7,502 nucleotides of DNA, from assembly GCA_964580455.1 (NCBI GenBank), contig CAZOKO010000115.1, positions 1-7,502 on the forward strand, given 5' to 3'. The notes under the pieces are model-generated. The model ran no database searches. It saw only the letters and a list, made by a program, of their open reading frames with translations, and was not told where the DNA came from. Positions within the stretch are counted from its first letter, which is position 1; the number at the start of each line of letters is the position of its first letter. A program made the position numbers and the translations under genes. This stretch comes from CAZOKO01 sp964580455 (GTDB lineage Bacteria; Desulfobacterota; WTBG01). Below, piece by piece: positions 1 through 6,506 of the stretch.

Positions 1-18
1 TTTACTGATTTTAAGTCT

Positions 19-225
19 TCAGATCACCCACACTCCTACACGATGACCCTTTATTCTAAGGGTGCAGGTCTCTTTCTTTTTACTATTTTCTAAAATCTTC
101 TCCGTAGAAAGATCAATTAAAAATTCCCTCTCTTTGTGGAGAATTGAGAGAAGCTGCTTGTGTAATTCTATCTCCTTGTTAAGTATTGTAATAAGCTCTG
201 ATATTAACGTGTCCACGCTATTCAC
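19..225 (-). CDS. flgN: FlgN-like export chaperone, apparently truncated
   Basis: FlgN is the cytoplasmic chaperone for hook-filament junction proteins FlgK and FlgL. The 68-residue product has the N-terminal helical pattern of the family: LISELITILNKEIELHKQLL, then HKEREFLIDLSTEKILENSKKKETCTLRIK. It follows flgM, the normal flgN position. Family members are about 140-160 residues, so more than half is missing. After LRIK the translation becomes unlike FlgN (GHRVGVWVI) and stops at 19-21. Neither other frame stays open across that point, so a single base change does not obviously restore it. Only 18 bases remain to the window edge. The start used is GTG at 225, with a modest GGAAGG upstream. 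The gene may be broken, contain errors, or be a short variant. Identity rests on position and coiled-coil pattern as much as on similarity. Confidence 0.62.
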   Translation of the reverse strand: MNSVDTLISELITILNKEIELHKQLLSILHKEREFLIDLSTEKILENSKKKETCTLRIKGHRVGVWVI

Positions 226-293
226 CTGCCTTCCCGATGAATGGGGACAACTCTACTGCTCAATAATTCTTCTACTTAAAGGAGACAGTATAT

Positions 294-605
294 TTATTTT
301 ATAAAAGCGTCAATTAGAGATTCCCGGACCATCTTTGTTGCTATCTCATCTCTTTTCACACTGTATGTTTCTGTTTCTATCTCCCTTCTGAGTTGCCCCA
401 CTTTTTCTTCTCTAATCTCAGGGGTCGCTTCCATGGCTTCCCTGGCCTTCTGCAGATCTTTTGCCTTATGGGAAAGATTAACACTCTCCGCTTGAGTTAC
501 TTCCCTTTGCTCTTGTCTATGAGATGACTTTAAACCCTCGCTTTCTTTGGCACTCTTAATATAAGCTTCAAGATTTATAGGGGACCGCTCATTATCAACC
601 TTCAT
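294..605 (-). CDS. flgM: Anti-sigma-28 factor FlgM
   Basis: FlgM binds and holds sigma-28 (FliA) until the hook is complete, then is exported, freeing sigma-28 for filament genes. The 103-residue product from the ATG at 605 is about the family length. The N-terminal half is polar and probably disordered. The C-terminal sigma-binding half shows the family pattern: SVNLSHKAKDLQKAREAMEA (41-60), PEIREEKVGQLRREIETETY (62-81), then helix DEIATKMVRESLIDAF (86-101). A strong ribosome binding site and sigma-28 plus sigma-70-like promoters precede it, fitting autoregulated expression. flgN follows after 68 nt, the order usual in many bacteria. Confidence 0.94.
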   Translation of the reverse strand: MKVDNERSPINLEAYIKSAKESEGLKSSHRQEQREVTQAESVNLSHKAKDLQKAREAMEATPEIREEKVGQLRREIETETYSVKRDEIATKMVRESLIDAFIK

Positions 606-612
606 ATCTGAA

Positions 613-618
613 CCTCCT
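613..618 (-). promoter_or_regulatory. flgM ribosome binding site, decides the start
   Basis: AGGAGG (618-613) lies 7 nt before the ATG at 605. A longer ORF from TTG at 623 would place this sequence inside the coding region, so the ATG at 605 is preferred. Confidence 0.85.
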
Positions 619-637
619 TTCAAATCACTTTATTATT

Positions 638-665
638 ACATCGGCAAGAGTTCAGATAAACTTTA
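638..665 (-). promoter_or_regulatory. Sigma-28 (FliA) promoter for flgM
   Basis: The minus strand carries TAAAGTTT (665-658), then 12 nt, then GCCGATGT (645-638). This matches the flagellar sigma-28 consensus TAAA-N14-16-GCCGATAA: a perfect -35 TAAA, 16 nt to the -10, and six of eight -10 bases including the core GCCGAT. It lies about 33 nt upstream of the flgM start. Sigma-28 control of its own antagonist flgM is a known feedback arrangement. Confidence 0.8.
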
Positions 666-710
666 GCATTTTATCAGAATAGATTGTTCTAGCGATCCTG
701 AGATTATCAT

Positions 711-740
711 ATTTTACTATAAATAATTGTTCTTTGCCAA
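711..740 (-). promoter_or_regulatory. Sigma-70-like promoter upstream of flgM
   Basis: The minus strand has TTGGCA (740-735), an 18-nt spacer, and TAAAAT (716-711). Each hexamer differs from the TTGACA/TATAAT consensus at one position. Just upstream, TTTAACT occurs twice with a 10-bp period on the plus strand (747-753 and 757-763) in AT-rich DNA. This is where an UP element would lie. The predicted start near 704 leaves a leader of about 100 nt before flgM, running through the sigma-28-like site. Confidence 0.5.
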
Positions 741-746
741 ACTACC

Positions 747-763
747 TTTAACTGCTTTTAACT
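747..763. repeat. Phased TTTAACT direct repeat
   Basis: Two copies of TTTAACT on the plus strand start exactly 10 bp apart, so they face the same side of the helix. They lie at about -43 to -59 relative to the predicted sigma-70-like start. They could be an UP element or a small activator or repressor site. A chance match in AT-rich DNA is possible. Confidence 0.35.
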
Positions 764-778
764 ATTTTATAAAGTTTT

Positions 779-979
779 TTACTTAACAGAATCTGAGGCT
801 GATGGCCGTTCCATGCCTGCCGGATGTTTGCCTTTTGCCAATTCAGCTTGTGTACTATTCCGATAAACATTAAGCATCCTCAGCAAAGATGAATTGCTAA
901 CATCCAACTTCTTTTCTTTTCGTCTAAGATTCCGCAATATATGATTGTTCTTAGCTGAATCAATTTGCCTGACTTTCAC
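779..979 (-). CDS. Unrecognised small basic protein between flgJ and flgM
   Basis: This 66-residue ORF begins at a GTG (979) preceded by AGGAAGGAGG with about 6 nt spacing, among the strongest ribosome binding sites in the window. That is the main argument that it is expressed. The product is basic (about 15 Lys/Arg against 6 Asp/Glu). It has a charged segment, ILRNLRRKEKKLDVSN, followed by a probable helix, SSLLRMLNVYRN, and a polar Pro/Ser-containing tail. It has no signal peptide, membrane segment or cysteine. I do not recognise a family. It starts 38 nt after flgJ and ends before the flgM promoter region, so it is probably the last gene of the flgF operon. Its place between rod genes and flgM suggests a flagellar assembly or regulatory role, but that is inference from position only. 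Confidence 0.62.
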   Translation of the reverse strand: MKVRQIDSAKNNHILRNLRRKEKKLDVSNSSLLRMLNVYRNSTQAELAKGKHPAGMERPSASDSVK

Positions 980-1017
980 TCAACACCTCCTTCCTAAACA
1001 GTTCAAAAACCAAACAC

Positions 1018-1839
1018 CTAAAATCTGTTAGCATACCACCTCCTTTCAATAATATGGGTTAACTCCGTGGGATTGATCGCCTCCCCGCTTTTCCTTACCT
1101 CATAATGGAGATGAGGACCTGTTGATTTTCCAGAACTTCCCACCAGAGCAATTGCTTGACATCTGGCAACTATTTCACCTTCCTTTACCAGATTTTTAGA
1201 ATTATGGGCATAGAGGGTACTTGCCCCATCCTGATGCTCTATCTCAACCACCCTTCCATAACCTTTCCTCCACCCACTAAAAACAACACGTCCTGCCCCA
1301 GCAGCAAAAACTTCAGAACCGTAAGGGCTTGCTATATCAATACCGTGGTGAAAATCCGGTTTTCCAGTAAAGGGATCCTTCCTCCAGCCATAAGAAGAAG
1401 AAATGCTTCCAATTACCGGAAGGACTAAGGGTTGCCCGCCTTCTCCGGCTGTCTGATTTTTACCATAGGTCTGGGTAGCAATACCTCGAGGTAATATCCT
1501 TCCCCTTTTGCCAGTTAATTGCTCTATTAACACATCTCTCAGTCCTAATCCCTGCTTCAAGGACATCTGCTTGGATATCTCTTCATCCATCATGCTGGTA
1601 AAAATCTCCTCACCTTTACCTCCACTGGTAAGTCCCGATTTTACTATGGTTTTCCTCATCTGCTTCATAATTTGACAAATAAAGAGAGATTCAAATTCAG
1701 TACAGGCTTCTTCCAACTTTTTTTCATCCTGTTCGGATCCATCTGTTTGACGTGTTTTTACAACAGCTTCTTCTTGCAGCTTATCCCTTAGAAGCTGATG
1801 GGAATATGATATGGGTGATAGAGAAATCTGTTTGGTCAT
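1018..1839 (-). CDS. flgJ: FlgJ-type rod-binding protein fused to M23 peptidase
   Basis: Residues about 41-108 match the FlgJ N-terminal rod-binding domain: KKLEEACTEFESLFICQIMKQMR, then GGKGEEIFTSMMDEEISKQ and GLGLRDVLIEQL. A Gly/Gln-rich linker follows. Residues about 140-262 form a LytM/M23 zinc endopeptidase domain starting PVIGSISSSYGWRKDPF. Expected metal ligands are present: H164 and D168 in HHGID, and H245 in HLH (243-245). H212 in LYAHNS and H243 complete the active site. Enterobacterial FlgJ carries a glucosaminidase instead, so this enzyme should cut peptide cross-links rather than glycan to let the rod through. There is no Sec signal, consistent with export through the flagellar apparatus. 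The ATG is one base after the flgI stop, with no clear Shine-Dalgarno. At 273 residues it appears complete. Confidence 0.93.
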   Translation of the reverse strand: MTKQISLSPISYSHQLLRDKLQEEAVVKTRQTDGSEQDEKKLEEACTEFESLFICQIMKQMRKTIVKSGLTSGGKGEEIFTSMMDEEISKQMSLKQGLGLRDVLIEQLTGKRGRILPRGIATQTYGKNQTAGEGGQPLVLPVIGSISSSYGWRKDPFTGKPDFHHGIDIASPYGSEVFAAGAGRVVFSGWRKGYGRVVEIEHQDGASTLYAHNSKNLVKEGEIVARCQAIALVGSSGKSTGPHLHYEVRKSGEAINPTELTHIIERRWYANRF

Positions 1840-1840
1840 C

Positions 1841-2983
1841 TTAAATAATCACCAGTTCCGCCTGTAAGGCTCCAGAGGCTCTTATCGCCTGAAAGATTGA
1901 AATCAAATCACGAGGAGAAACACCTATGGCATTTAACCCCCTTACTACTTCTCTTAAATTAACTCCTTCAGGTACTACTATTAGCCGACTGTCTTCTTCT
2001 TGAGCCACAATCTCAGTTTCAGGAATAACAACGGTCTCACCCTCAGAGAAAGGAAGTGGCTGTGACACGCGGTCGCTTTCTTTAATAATGATGGTTAAAT
2101 TTCCATGGGAAATAGCAACTGTAGAAATTCTCACATTCTCACCCATAATTATCGTGCCTGTGCGTTCATTGAGCACAACCTTGGCAATGGCGTCAGGTGC
2201 TATCTCAAGACTCTCAACCTTCGAAATGAATTCCACTAGCCTCTCTTGAAATTTCCAGGGTATTTTTATCTCTACTGTACCGGCATCAACGGGTCGTGCT
2301 ACCTCTTCTTCTAAACCTTTATTAATCACTCTGGTCAGACGCAGGCAGGTGGTAAAATCAGGGCTGTTAAGATTCAATGACATTGTCTGGTTTTCCAGCA
2401 GGTGGAGAGCCAAATCCTTTTCCACAATAGCTCCCCCCGGTATGTATCCTACTGTAGGATGGTTCTTTTGGACACCACCCGCTGCTCCACTGGCAGCAAA
2501 CCCACCGATAGAGATGGGGCCCTGGGCTACTGCATAAATATTTCCATCCGGTGCTTTTAGTGGAGTGAGCAGAAGCGTACCTCCCTGTAAATCTTTGGCG
2601 TTACCCATGGAAGAAACTACTACGTCGATTCGTGTTCCTGCCTTAAGGAAGGATGGAAGGGTAGCAGTTACCATCACTCCTGCCACATTATCAAGATCTA
2701 CTTTCCCTTTATCCACCACAATTCCCATCCGCTGCATCATGTTGGTTAAACTTTGATAGGTAAATTCCGTTTTGTCATCATCGCCGGAACTGTTTAATCC
2801 TACTACTAATCCATAACCAATCAACTGGTTAGGGCGTGCCCCCCTAATACTGGCAATATCCTTTACACGGGCTGCCCAAACATCCACACCCAATCCTAAA
2901 CATATCAAGAGAGTTAAAATCAAACCGATAGTAACTATTCCCTTTCTTGCCTCATCCTTAACTACCCTGTCTGCACAGTGCAT
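1841..2983 (-). CDS. flgI: Flagellar P-ring protein FlgI
   Basis: FlgI assembles in the periplasm into the P ring, the bushing of the rod in peptidoglycan. I chose the ATG at 2983 because GGAGG lies about 10 nt upstream and it gives a clean signal peptide. A longer in-frame start at 3034 would overlap flgH by 19 nt. The resulting protein has 380 residues. Residues 1-38 are a Sec signal with hydrophobic IVTIGLILTLLICLGLG and a cut near VWAA. The mature start RVKDIASIRGARPNQLIGYG and VVGLNSSGDDDKTEF are hallmark FlgI. FAASGAAGGVQKNHPTVG, VARPVDAGTVEIKIP, VVLNERTGTIIMG and the end IRASGALQAELVII follow. FlgA, its chaperone, is encoded two genes upstream. The stop codon lies one base before the flgJ ATG, so translational coupling is likely. 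Confidence 0.96.
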   Translation of the reverse strand: MHCADRVVKDEARKGIVTIGLILTLLICLGLGVDVWAARVKDIASIRGARPNQLIGYGLVVGLNSSGDDDKTEFTYQSLTNMMQRMGIVVDKGKVDLDNVAGVMVTATLPSFLKAGTRIDVVVSSMGNAKDLQGGTLLLTPLKAPDGNIYAVAQGPISIGGFAASGAAGGVQKNHPTVGYIPGGAIVEKDLALHLLENQTMSLNLNSPDFTTCLRLTRVINKGLEEEVARPVDAGTVEIKIPWKFQERLVEFISKVESLEIAPDAIAKVVLNERTGTIIMGENVRISTVAISHGNLTIIIKESDRVSQPLPFSEGETVVIPETEIVAQEEDSRLIVVPEGVNLREVVRGLNAIGVSPRDLISIFQAIRASGALQAELVII

Positions 2984-3015
2984 GGTGCTCTTTCCTCCAT
3001 CAAAAACCATCCCCA

Positions 3016-3753
3016 TTAGAGCGGGTATACCCAATCGAAGACGCGATGTAAGAAACCGGGGCTCTGCTTATCACTAATCACACCCGTTCCAGTATATTCA
3101 ATCCTCGCATCGGCTATCTTGCTTGAAGAAACAGTATTATCAAATTCAACATCTTCAGGGCGAACAATGCCGCTTAATATAATAAATCGTTTTTCCTTAT
3201 CGATAGTAACTTCCTTGCTCCCTTCAATGATGAGGTTCCCATTAGGCATAACCTCTAGCACTTTAGCTGTAATCTCAGCACTCAATTTCCCACTACCTGT
3301 AATCTTGCCTGAACCACTGTGAGAACTTTTTGCTGAACTGGTAATTTCAGGTTTAAAGGGAATATCTGCTCCTGTATCATCCTTCCCCCAAAGATTTTCA
3401 AGGCTGAAATCAAGAGGGTAACCCAGAAACTTGGTGATACTCGCCAGTATGCTGCTATCCCTCGAGGTCTTGGTTGAAACCTGCTGGGAGGCATTGGATA
3501 TTTCATCAATCTTTATGGTTAAGATATCATTAATCCTCCTCGCTGTGTTATCCATGTAAAAAGATGAACTCCTTTCTTCCCAGAGAGAACCTTCATAACG
3601 ATAAAAGGACAAATCCCTTTTTAGCTCTTTTGTCTGATCTTCAAGCCGCCCCGAAATATAGGCCGGTCTTTCTAAAGAACCTATCCCTTCGCACAAGGCA
3701 ATTTGTGGCAGCAAAAAAATCCCCGTTATCCATAGACAAAGCACCTTCATCAT
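3016..3753 (-). CDS. flgH: Flagellar L-ring protein FlgH
   Basis: FlgH forms the outer-membrane L ring around the distal rod. Family blocks are visible: ARRINDILTIKIDE (71-84), the Gly/Ser-rich SGSGKITGSGKLSAEITAKV (146-165), VMPNGNLIIEGSKEV (168-182), and the C-terminal signature SGIVRPEDVEFDNTV, SSKIADARIEYTGTG and PGFLHRVFDW. Residues 1-21 are a signal peptide ending IALC-EG. Cys21 is the likely lipidated residue, but Leu at -1 departs from the usual Gly/Ala/Ser of a lipobox. The 245 residues fit the family. GAGGAG lies about 9 nt before the first of two adjacent ATGs. It is separated from flgA by 37 nt and from the chosen flgI start by 32 nt. Confidence 0.95.
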   Translation of the reverse strand: MMKVLCLWITGIFLLPQIALCEGIGSLERPAYISGRLEDQTKELKRDLSFYRYEGSLWEERSSSFYMDNTARRINDILTIKIDEISNASQQVSTKTSRDSSILASITKFLGYPLDFSLENLWGKDDTGADIPFKPEITSSAKSSHSGSGKITGSGKLSAEITAKVLEVMPNGNLIIEGSKEVTIDKEKRFIILSGIVRPEDVEFDNTVSSSKIADARIEYTGTGVISDKQSPGFLHRVFDWVYPL

Positions 3754-3790
3754 CTTTTGCCTCTCCTCGCTTTTACACCGTTTTTATCTT

Positions 3791-4771
3791 TCAAAAATCT
3801 ATCTCAACCGTTCGTGAATCTACAACTCTGGCATAAACATCTTTTCGGGAATTGGTATTGATCACTCTTACCATCTCTCCCTCACAACCATCCTCAGTAA
3901 CAAAACCCTGAGTTGTAATTTTTAAAGTATCCGATTCGGCAACAATGGTCACAAGGTCACCCCGCTTAACCAGGGGCGGCACTTCCAGGAAATTTATTCT
4001 AATCGGGAGGTTAGGGTCTATTACTCTTCTTGTCATTTTCCCAATTACCTCCACAGGGCTAGTAATCACATTGGCAGGAAGTTCTGCAAGATTCATCTTC
4101 TCTAGACGTATATCCTCTTTTTTAATAACATAATGTCTTCTCAAGGAATTGTTACTTACCACTACCTCTTTAGTCACATCTATGTGTGCATTAACCCATA
4201 TCTTCTTTTCTACTCTTCCATTAACCATAAAAACCAGCGAAAGATTGGTAGCCCCCAGATAATCCTCCTTCTTGCGAGGAGCAACCTCATGGGTGATTTT
4301 CCCCGCAGCCAGGTTAATACTCTTTACAGGTGGCACACTGATGGTTACTTGCTCAGGATGCCAGGGCATCTTCTTAAGAATAAACTGCTTTGTGATTTCC
4401 TCTATCTCTCTGGAAGAAACAGTAACAGCCTCCCTTACAACCTCGATTTTTTCAGGGAGATTCAGCATCAGATTCGTAGAATCAATATCATTTTGCCTGA
4501 TCTTTGCCTCAATATAGTGACCACTAATCTTCCTTATCTCACCAGGCTGGGGGGCTTTACCAAGCATGACTGATTTTAATGCTTCTACTAATTGAGCATC
4601 TTCTCCTTTAATTTTAGAAATTTCACCCAACCTGACAATTTTTGAACGCACCTTTGCCTGTTCTAAAACCCTGACTGTGGTCTTTGCCAGAACCAGGGGA
4701 CCATGCCAAGAGGTGAGCAAAAAAACCATCCCTGCTGCCAAAACCAATTTTACTCTAAGTACCATTTTCAT
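3791..4771 (-). CDS. flgA: Flagellar P-ring chaperone FlgA
   Basis: FlgA is a periplasmic chaperone that assists FlgI polymerisation into the P ring. Residues 1-29 form a Sec signal peptide: basic start, hydrophobic VLAAGMVFLLTSW, and a likely cut near LVLA-K. Residues about 203-262 are a SAF-like domain (HYVIKKEDIRLEKMNL through PNLPIRINFLEV). Residues 263-326 carry the FlgA C-terminal signature: PPLVKRGDLVTIV, then GEMVRVINTNSRKDVYARVVD. At 326 residues it is longer than the roughly 220-residue enterobacterial protein. The extra part is an N-terminal segment of about 80-100 residues, as in many non-enteric FlgA proteins. The start has AAGGTGG upstream; an ATG two codons later is also possible. 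It sits between rod and ring genes, as expected. Confidence 0.95.
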   Translation of the reverse strand: MKMVLRVKLVLAAGMVFLLTSWHGPLVLAKTTVRVLEQAKVRSKIVRLGEISKIKGEDAQLVEALKSVMLGKAPQPGEIRKISGHYIEAKIRQNDIDSTNLMLNLPEKIEVVREAVTVSSREIEEITKQFILKKMPWHPEQVTISVPPVKSINLAAGKITHEVAPRKKEDYLGATNLSLVFMVNGRVEKKIWVNAHIDVTKEVVVSNNSLRRHYVIKKEDIRLEKMNLAELPANVITSPVEVIGKMTRRVIDPNLPIRINFLEVPPLVKRGDLVTIVAESDTLKITTQGFVTEDGCEGEMVRVINTNSRKDVYARVVDSRTVEIDF

Positions 4772-4788
4772 AGCGGTTCCACCTTGCC

Positions 4789-5580
4789 CTAACGTTTAAC
4801 GTTATTTGCCATCTGCAACATCTCGTCCGAGGTCTGAATGGCTTTACCATTAATCTCATATGACCTTTGGGCCATAATCATATAAACCATCTCTTCCACT
4901 ATGTTGACGTTAGACATCTCCAGATAACCCTGAGAGATACTACCAAGGCCATCCTGACCCGGTGTGCCGGTTGTAGGGCTTCCAGAGGTCTCTGATTCCA
5001 GAAACAGATTTTTGCCTATACCGTTTAAACCGGCAGGATTGGCAAATCTTGCCGTTTCAATTTGCCCTACCTCTGAAGGGGTTGTCTCTCCGGCATTCAT
5101 TACTGTTACTGCCCCATTAGGACCCACCGTTAATTGAACAGCATTGCTGGGTATAGTAATCTGAGGAGCAAGCAAATAACCATCCGAGTTAACTATATTC
5201 CCATCACCATCCAGTTTAAAAGACCCCGCCCGGGCATATGCTGTCTCCCCTTCCGGGGTGGTAATCTGGAAAAATCCTCGCCCTTCAACAGCCAAATCAA
5301 GCTCATTGCCTGTCTGTTTATAATCACCCTGGGCAAAAATCTTGGCAACCGCCGCTATCTTGGTCCCGAGACCTATCTGATTGGAAGTAGGAATTTCGGT
5401 ACCTGCAGAAGATGCGGCACCTGCTATTCTTAAGTTTTGATACAGCAGATCCTGAAAATCAGCCCTGCTTTTTTTAAAACCAGAAGTATTCACATTGGCC
5501 AGATTGTTGGAAATAACATCAATGTTGAGAGACTGTGCCTGCATTCCTGTTGCTGCCGTCCATAAAGACCTTAATGGCAT
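4789..5580 (-). CDS. flgG: Distal rod protein FlgG
   Basis: FlgG forms the distal rod that spans the periplasm to the L and P rings and carries the hook. The 263-residue product is the usual length (about 260). It has the N-terminal signature MPLRSLWTAATGMQAQ and NNLANVNTSGFK (25-36), the core EGRGFFQITTPEGETAYARAG, and the C-terminal coiled-coil segment MSNVNIVEEMVYMIMAQRSY with terminal ANNVKR. The start is supported by AAAAGGAGG five nt before the ATG (5594-5586). It follows flgF by 25 nt and precedes flgA by 17 nt, so co-transcription is likely. No signal peptide is present, as expected for a type III export substrate. Unlike flgF the gene is intact, even across its own A7 run. Confidence 0.97.
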   Translation of the reverse strand: MPLRSLWTAATGMQAQSLNIDVISNNLANVNTSGFKKSRADFQDLLYQNLRIAGAASSAGTEIPTSNQIGLGTKIAAVAKIFAQGDYKQTGNELDLAVEGRGFFQITTPEGETAYARAGSFKLDGDGNIVNSDGYLLAPQITIPSNAVQLTVGPNGAVTVMNAGETTPSEVGQIETARFANPAGLNGIGKNLFLESETSGSPTTGTPGQDGLGSISQGYLEMSNVNIVEEMVYMIMAQRSYEINGKAIQTSDEMLQMANNVKR

Positions 5581-5605
5581 ATTAACCTCCTTTTAAATGT
5601 TGAAG

Positions 5606-6375
5606 TTACGCTACTTGACCCACATCTCTGGTTGCCCTGGAATCTGTCTCGTCCATGGATTTAATAACCTTCTGATAGGACTCATATATCCTTAATACAT
5701 CAATCATCTTTAACATCTCTTTAACGATATTGATATTAGAGTGTTCCAGGTAATGCTGTTCTATTTCAACTCCCTCTGCTTTTTGCTCATTCTGCTTTCC
5801 CCCCATATTTTCGAAGAGGTCATCCCCTACCTTTCTTAAACTGGAGTAATCTTTAAAATCCACCGCTTTCAAGGTATCAATACGTTCGCCATCCACAGTT
5901 ATGCTGCCATCTTTAGCAATAGTAACCTCTGTTCCTTCAATCTTTATATGTTTCCCTTTTCCTCTCAAAGGATAGCCTGCATGGGTAACAAGTTTTTTTT
6001 GTCATTAAGTGATAGATTCCCCGCTCGAGTATAAAGGTCCCCCCTGGGTGTGTTTACTACAAAGAAACCTGGTCCATCTATAGCAACATCCAGAGGGTTT
6101 CCGGTATGTTTTGTCTGCCCGGAAGAAAAATCAACTTTGGAACCAGAAAGCGCTGGATAGCTTATATTCATTTTCTGGCACATCATGAAATTCTTTTGAG
6201 CATCTGCATCCGTTAGCAGAGTGGGATTGTTCATCCCGGAATCAAGAACTCTGAAAATCGGCCTGTCTTCTTTAAACCCCGCTGTAGATACATTAGCCAG
6301 GTTGTTGGAAAGGATCTCCAGTCTTTTCTCCTGGCATCTGCTACCACAAACGGCTGTATAAAGTCCGAAACTCAT
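5606..6375 (-). CDS. flgF: Proximal rod protein FlgF, split by a frameshift at an A8 run
   Basis: FlgF is an axial rod subunit exported by the flagellar type III apparatus. The start is the ATG at 6375, preceded by GGGAG eight nt upstream; the longer in-frame ORF would overlap the sigma-54 promoter. Residues 1-40 hold the N-terminal rod signature (NNLANVSTAGFK at 24-35), and DGPGFFVV (100-107) is typical of the FlgF/FlgG core. The zero frame stops after residue 136, just past an A8 run (5993-6000). The correct continuation, LVTHAGYPLRG and onward, is in the -1 frame and ends at 5606 with the coiled-coil segment HSNINIVKEMLKMIDVLRIY. Joined, the product is about 256 residues, normal for FlgF. 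The -1 frame part has no ribosome binding site of its own. This could be slippage, phase variation or a missing A in the assembly. The flgG gene follows after 25 nt. Confidence 0.88.
5992..6000 (-). other. A8 homopolymer with A AAA AAC slippery heptamer in flgF
   Basis: On the coding strand, GAC is followed by eight A and then C. Zero-frame codons 126-128 of flgF are AAA AAA AAC, so the last seven bases form the classical -1 slippery heptamer A AAA AAC (5998-5992). A -1 shift here gives CTT GTT ACC CAT next, entering the frame that carries the rest of FlgF. Slippage of RNA polymerase adding one A would give the same result. No Shine-Dalgarno-like stimulator lies at the best distance upstream (a GGGGA is about 17 nt before the GAC codon). 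Confidence 0.7.
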
Positions 6376-6421
6376 AAAAATATCTCCCAAATATATATAG
6401 TATTTTTTCATATATCCTATA

Positions 6422-6437
6422 AGCAAAGGAGATGCCA
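6422..6437 (-). promoter_or_regulatory. Sigma-54 (RpoN) promoter for the flgF operon
   Basis: The minus strand reads TGGCATCTCCTTTGCT. Against the consensus TGGCACG-N4-TTGCW it matches TGGCA at the -24 element and TTGCT at the -12 element. The invariant GG and GC are exactly 10 nt apart. Only the last two bases of the -24 element differ. The predicted start of transcription near 6411 leaves a leader of about 36 nt with a GGGAG ribosome binding site before the flgF ATG. Sigma-54 control of rod, hook and ring genes is known in several diderm flagellar hierarchies. Confidence 0.72.
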
Positions 6438-6506
6438 TGTTGATTGCAGGGCAAAGAGGTGCGTAACATATTGGAATACATAAAGCATTTTATTTTTTCA
6501 TCACGG

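Noticed and set aside
606..623. TTG start for flgM at 623
   Set aside because: It would translate the AGGAGG ribosome binding site. The ATG at 605 is correctly spaced from it.
2983..3034. Longer flgI start at 3034 overlapping flgH
   Set aside because: The extra 17 residues precede the signal peptide, and the GGAGG ribosome binding site points to the ATG at 2983.
4133..4573. Plus-strand ORF of 146 codons opposite flgA
   Set aside because: It is antisense to a clear flgA, has no family resemblance and no convincing ribosome binding site.
5134..5433. Plus-strand ORF of 99 codons opposite flgG
   Set aside because: It is a shadow of conserved flgG coding sequence with no recognisable product.
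5606..5968. Separate gene starting at TTG 5968
   Set aside because: It has no ribosome binding site and its sequence is the direct continuation of FlgF in the -1 frame.
6375..6438. Longer flgF start at 6438
   Set aside because: It would run through the sigma-54 promoter and adds residues unlike FlgF. The ATG at 6375 has a ribosome binding site and the correct family N-terminus.
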